Assembly (NCBI GenBank): GCA_011046015.1
Contig: DSBO01000056.1
Location: 1 to 9,380, forward strand
Length of the DNA stretch: 9,380 nt
From: Thioalkalivibrio sp.
GTDB lineage: Bacteria; Pseudomonadota; Gammaproteobacteria; SpSt-1174
Direction of reading: 5' to 3'
The notes beneath the pieces are model-generated. The model had not been told where the DNA came from and made no database searches. It was given only the letters and a program-made list of their open reading frames with translations. This document shows positions 6,846 through 9,380 of the stretch, one piece after another. The first letter of the stretch is position 1; every line of letters starts with the position of its first letter. A program made the position numbers and the translations under genes.

Positions 6846-8072
6846 CTAGAGGTAGAGGGCGACAGGGTCGACGCCGTAGGCACCGGGTTCCAGTGCCTGG
6901 CGGATCTCGATCGCGCCGCGAATACCCTGCCGTCCACCGTCATTCAGCAGGTCTAGCGGGTAGAAGTCGTTGAGCAGGCTCTTGTCGGCATCGAGGATGA
7001 CCATCACGCGGGGACGCAGGCGACGGATCCGCGATTCGGCCATGACCACGGCCACCTCACCGCTGGTGAGCTCGACCAGCGTGCCGGCGGGATACAGCCC
7101 GATGGCCTGGATGAACTCCTCCACGAGCTCTGGCTGGAAGTCCTGTCCCCGCCATTCATAGAGTTTCCTGACCGCCGCCGAGGGCGAGATTGGCTTCTGA
7201 AAGGGCCTTGCCGTGGTGATGGCGTCGTAACAGTCGACGATGGAGGCAATGCGTGCAGGCAGCGGAATGTCGGTGCCACTGAGTCCGTCCGGGTAGCCGC
7301 TGCCGTCGAAGCGCTCGTGGTGGTGCGCGACCATCTGGCGCACGATCGGCGAGATGTGATCCTCCTGCGCGAGCAGCTCGAGGCCGAAGTCCACGTGCCG
7401 GCGAATGACGTCGAGCTCCGCCTCGGTCAGCCGTTCCGCCTTGGTCAGAATCTCCTGGGGCACCTTCAGTTTGCCGATATCGAATAGGCTGGCACCCAGC
7501 GCGAGTTCCTGCAGATCGGTGCGCTGCATGCCCAGCTGCCGGCCAAAGGCGACGGCCCAGACCGAACAGCTCAGGGAGTGGGCATAGGTGTACTCGTCCT
7601 TCTTCTGCAGGCGCGCGAGCCAGGCGAAGGCGTCCGGGTTGCGGATCACGCTCTCCACCATGAGGTTGAGGTCGCCCTGAAGGAGCTCGACGTCGAGCTG
7701 TTTGTCCGTGGCCAGGCGGTCGTAGAAGGACTTGAGGGAGTCCAGCAGCCGGGCATGGGTTTCGCGCGCCTGTGGCAGTTCCTCTTCGAGGCTGCGGGTA
7801 TCCTGGTATTGCACCGGCCGAAGCAGCAGCGGTTCGACGGGCGTGTCGCCGGGTTTGGGTCGGGGAAGCCCATCGAGCAGTCGGGCCGGCGTGCGATCGA
7901 GGTCGATGAAGACGTAGGTGCAGTAGCGCCCGAGGGCGTCGAGGTCTTCCGGGTCCCGGATCTCGAAGCCCTGCAGCAGGAACGGTGTATCCAGCCAGGG
8001 GCGGTCCAGCTCAGCGACGAACATGCCGATCCGCAGGTCGCCCGTCATGACTTTCAGGGTGTGTTCGCTCAT
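6846..8072 (-). CDS. DUF3391/HD-GYP domain protein with altered HD dyad
   Basis: This 408-residue protein belongs to the c-di-GMP HD-GYP phosphodiesterase family. Residues about 5-115 are a DUF3391 domain (LRIGMFVAELDRPW, then TPF..QGFEI). Residues about 155-315 are the HD-GYP domain: DEYTYAHS with H165, FDIGK at 197-201, H226, HHHERFDGSGYP at 250-261, and IVDCYDA with D280 and D283. The HD motif should read HDIGK, but the first His is Phe197 (TTC, nt 7482-7484). One metal ligand is therefore missing, while Asp198, Lys201, the other His residues and GYP remain. Residues 316-408 form the C-terminal extension usual for this subfamily. The protein may be catalytically weak or a sensor/scaffold. 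It starts 34 nt after rsmE with only a poor AGAAG-type ribosome site, and sits 3 nt before the EAL gene, which suggests joint expression of two c-di-GMP proteins. Confidence 0.9.
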   Translation of the reverse strand: MSEHTLKVMTGDLRIGMFVAELDRPWLDTPFLLQGFEIRDPEDLDALGRYCTYVFIDLDRTPARLLDGLPRPKPGDTPVEPLLLRPVQYQDTRSLEEELPQARETHARLLDSLKSFYDRLATDKQLDVELLQGDLNLMVESVIRNPDAFAWLARLQKKDEYTYAHSLSCSVWAVAFGRQLGMQRTDLQELALGASLFDIGKLKVPQEILTKAERLTEAELDVIRRHVDFGLELLAQEDHISPIVRQMVAHHHERFDGSGYPDGLSGTDIPLPARIASIVDCYDAITTARPFQKPISPSAAVRKLYEWRGQDFQPELVEEFIQAIGLYPAGTLVELTSGEVAVVMAESRIRRLRPRVMVILDADKSLLNDFYPLDLLNDGGRQGIRGAIEIRQALEPGAYGVDPVALYL

Positions 8073-8106
8073 GCGCGTGTCGGCTTCTGTCTACCCGTGG
8101 CCTGCG

Positions 8107-8850
8107 TCAATTGTCCTGCGCCCCCTCGAGGTCGCCCCATAGCAGCTGTAATGCCGCGAGTATGGTGCTGGCGGCTGTCTCGGTTCTGAGTATTCGTGGG
8201 CCAAGCCTAATGCCATTCAAGCCTGCCACGCGGGCTTTGTCCAGTTCTTCGTCCGTGAGCCCGCCCTCGGGTCCGACCAGGGCACTACAGCCCCCGACCG
8301 GCGGCGCGAGAGTCGCCAGTCCCTGTTCGGCGCGGGGGTCGAGTACCACGCCGTGCCCCGCGAATTGCGCCAGCCAGTCATCCAGTGGCTGGATGGGTGC
8401 GAGTTGAGGCAGGCGGCTGCGCCCGCTTTGTTCGCAGGCGCTGATGAGAATACCCTGCCAGTGCTCGAGCTTTTTTTCCAGCCGCCGGTCGTCCAGGCGC
8501 AGGACGCTGCGCTCGCACAGTACCGGAACGATGACCTGCACGCCGAGTTCCACCGCCTTCTGCAGGCTGTAGTCCATGTGGTCACCCTTGGCGATGCCCT
8601 GCGCCAGGGTGACGGCCAGGGGCGACTCGGCGGGGTTGGGGGTGCTCCCGAGCACGCGCGCACGGGCATGACGTCGCTCGCTGTGGCTGAGTTCGGCCGT
8701 GTAGTCGTTGCCGTCACCGTTGAACAGCACCAGCGGCGCACCGACCCGCAGGCGCAGGACCTGGATCGCGTGCCGGTGGCAGCGCTCGTCCAGGTCGACC
8801 TCGTCGCCGGTGCGCAGCGGTGCCGGGAGGTAGAGGCGCGGGATCCGCAT
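8107..8850 (-). CDS. rsmE: 16S rRNA (uracil-1498-N3)-methyltransferase RsmE
   Basis: RsmE methylates N3 of U1498 in 16S rRNA within the 30S subunit, using S-adenosylmethionine. The 247-residue protein matches the family length (about 243 in E. coli). It has the N-terminal PUA-like RNA-binding part (residues 1-70, with RCHRHAIQVLRLRVG) and a C-terminal SPOUT knot fold. Diagnostic motifs are QGIAKGDHMD (84-93), the KAVELGV helix (98-104), CEQSGR (139-144), GPEGG (193-197) and LGPRILRTETA (216-226), the last two forming the cofactor knot. The ATG at 8850 follows the metF stop by 10 nt and has a good ribosome site. Nothing appears degraded. The adjacent metF gene supplies methyl groups for methionine and SAM, so the pairing makes metabolic sense, although it may simply be inherited gene order. 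Confidence 0.96.
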   Translation of the reverse strand: MRIPRLYLPAPLRTGDEVDLDERCHRHAIQVLRLRVGAPLVLFNGDGNDYTAELSHSERRHARARVLGSTPNPAESPLAVTLAQGIAKGDHMDYSLQKAVELGVQVIVPVLCERSVLRLDDRRLEKKLEHWQGILISACEQSGRSRLPQLAPIQPLDDWLAQFAGHGVVLDPRAEQGLATLAPPVGGCSALVGPEGGLTDEELDKARVAGLNGIRLGPRILRTETAASTILAALQLLWGDLEGAQDN

Positions 8851-8856
8851 GGCGTT

Positions 8857-8862
8857 TCCCTC
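8857..8862 (-). promoter_or_regulatory. rsmE ribosome binding site overlapping metF stop
   Basis: On the minus strand, GAGGGA overlaps the TGA stop of metF, and its GAGG core is 8 nt from the rsmE ATG. This is the best Shine-Dalgarno among the starts visible here. It implies translational coupling of rsmE to metF and supports the ATG at 8850. Confidence 0.7.
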
Positions 8863-9380
8863 AGCGCCCCGCGAGGTTTCTCCAGATCGCGAGCGTGGGC
8901 CCGGACTGGTTCATGGTATAGAAGTGCAGCCCCGGTGCTCCCCCGTCGAGCAGGGTCTGGCAGAGGTCGGTGACGACCTCCTCACCGAACTCGCGCAGCG
9001 CGGCCTTGTCGTCGCCAAATGCCTCCAGGCGCTTACGGATCCAGCGCGGGATCTCGGCCCCGCAGGCATCCGAGAAGCGCGCCAGCTGGGTGTAGTTGGT
9101 GATGGGCATGATGCCTGGCACCACCGGGATGTCGATACCCAGACGATCACAGTCGTCGACGAAGCGGAAATAGGCGTCGGCATTGTAGAAGTACTGCGTG
9201 ATGGCACTGTCGGCCCCGGCCTCGACCTTGCGCTGGAAGTTCTGCAGGTCGACGTCCGCCGAGGGGGCCTGGGGATGAAACTCCGGATAGGCCGCCACCT
9301 CGATGTGGAAGTGGTCACCGGTCTCCTCGCGGATGAAGGCGACCAGTTCGTTGGCGTAGCTGAAGTCGCCGGTGTCGCGC
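8861..9380 (-). CDS. metF: 5,10-methylenetetrahydrofolate reductase MetF (5' partial)
   Basis: MetF is a cytoplasmic FAD enzyme that reduces 5,10-methylene-tetrahydrofolate to 5-methyl-tetrahydrofolate, the methyl donor for methionine synthesis. About 172 C-terminal residues are visible out of roughly 290 in the family. The frame runs off the right edge, and the GTG at 9298 is an internal Val, not a start. The partial sequence begins just after where the family's RGD.P segment would lie. It shows VAAYPE followed by HP (substrate region), AITQYFY with the conserved Gln of the folate/NADH site, a PGIMPI loop, a helix around RWIRKRLEAFGDD, and the closing LHFYTMNQS segment typical of the C-terminus. 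The TGA at 8861 is followed 10 nt later by rsmE. FAD-binding N-terminal residues cannot be judged. The family call is firm because motif order and spacing match E. coli MetF. Confidence 0.95.
   Translation of the reverse strand, partial: RDTGDFSYANELVAFIREETGDHFHIEVAAYPEFHPQAPSADVDLQNFQRKVEAGADSAITQYFYNADAYFRFVDDCDRLGIDIPVVPGIMPITNYTQLARFSDACGAEIPRWIRKRLEAFGDDKAALREFGEEVVTDLCQTLLDGGAPGLHFYTMNQSGPTLAIWRNLAGR

Noticed and set aside
5892..6956. Plus-strand open frame of about 354 codons across the EAL gene and the end of the HD-GYP gene
   Set aside because: It is antisense to two genes with intact family motifs, crosses their boundary, and has no recognisable domain or ribosome site.
7578..8189. 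Plus-strand open frame of about 203 codons over the HD-GYP/rsmE boundary
   Set aside because: It lies opposite the DUF3391 region and the rsmE end. Composition and position fit a shadow frame.
8353..8973. Plus-strand open frame of about 206 codons opposite rsmE and metF
   Set aside because: It is antisense to conserved enzyme motifs and resembles no known family.

Overview
The window is gene-dense, high-GC DNA with no intergenic stretch over about 70 bases. It looks chromosomal and gammaproteobacterial. The evidence is a very long ChpA/PilL-type hybrid kinase of the type IV pilus (Pil-Chp) chemosensory system, a ChpC-type CheW protein, and rsmE and metF next to them. From memory, Pseudomonas aeruginosa also has the pil-chp cluster followed at some distance by rsmE and metF, so this looks like a compact version of an old neighbourhood. 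The genus cannot be fixed from the sequence. A purple-sulfur or Thioalkalivibrio-like lineage would fit but is only a guess.

Plus strand (1-5502): the 3' part of chpA, open at the left edge with about 1,666 residues visible, followed after 32 nt by chpC. ChpA shows two H-less FimL-like helical repeats, then three canonical Hpt domains separated by acidic linkers, a CheA-type dimerisation/ATPase/CheW-like core, and a C-terminal receiver. The CheB-like methylesterase gene chpB, which lies between chpA and chpC in P. aeruginosa, is absent here.

Junction (5496-5581): the two transcription directions converge on a perfect 22-bp inverted repeat with a 6-nt loop. It overlaps the end of chpC. A second GC-rich hairpin spans the stop codon of the opposing gene.

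Minus strand (right to left, 9380-5565): metF (partial), rsmE, a DUF3391/HD-GYP protein and a degenerate-GGDEF/EAL protein. The gaps are 10, 34 and 3 nt, so they are probably co-transcribed. The last two are c-di-GMP turnover proteins. The EAL domain keeps all the residues expected of an active phosphodiesterase. The HD-GYP protein has Phe in place of the His of the HD dyad. Because c-di-GMP and the Pil-Chp pathway both control type IV pilus behaviour in relatives, the pair may act on the same output as the convergent chp genes, but that is inference.

No tRNA, rRNA, CRISPR array, insertion sequence, phage gene or defence system was seen. The points most worth a second look are the 22-bp palindrome, the HD-to-FD change and the ChpA domain layout.
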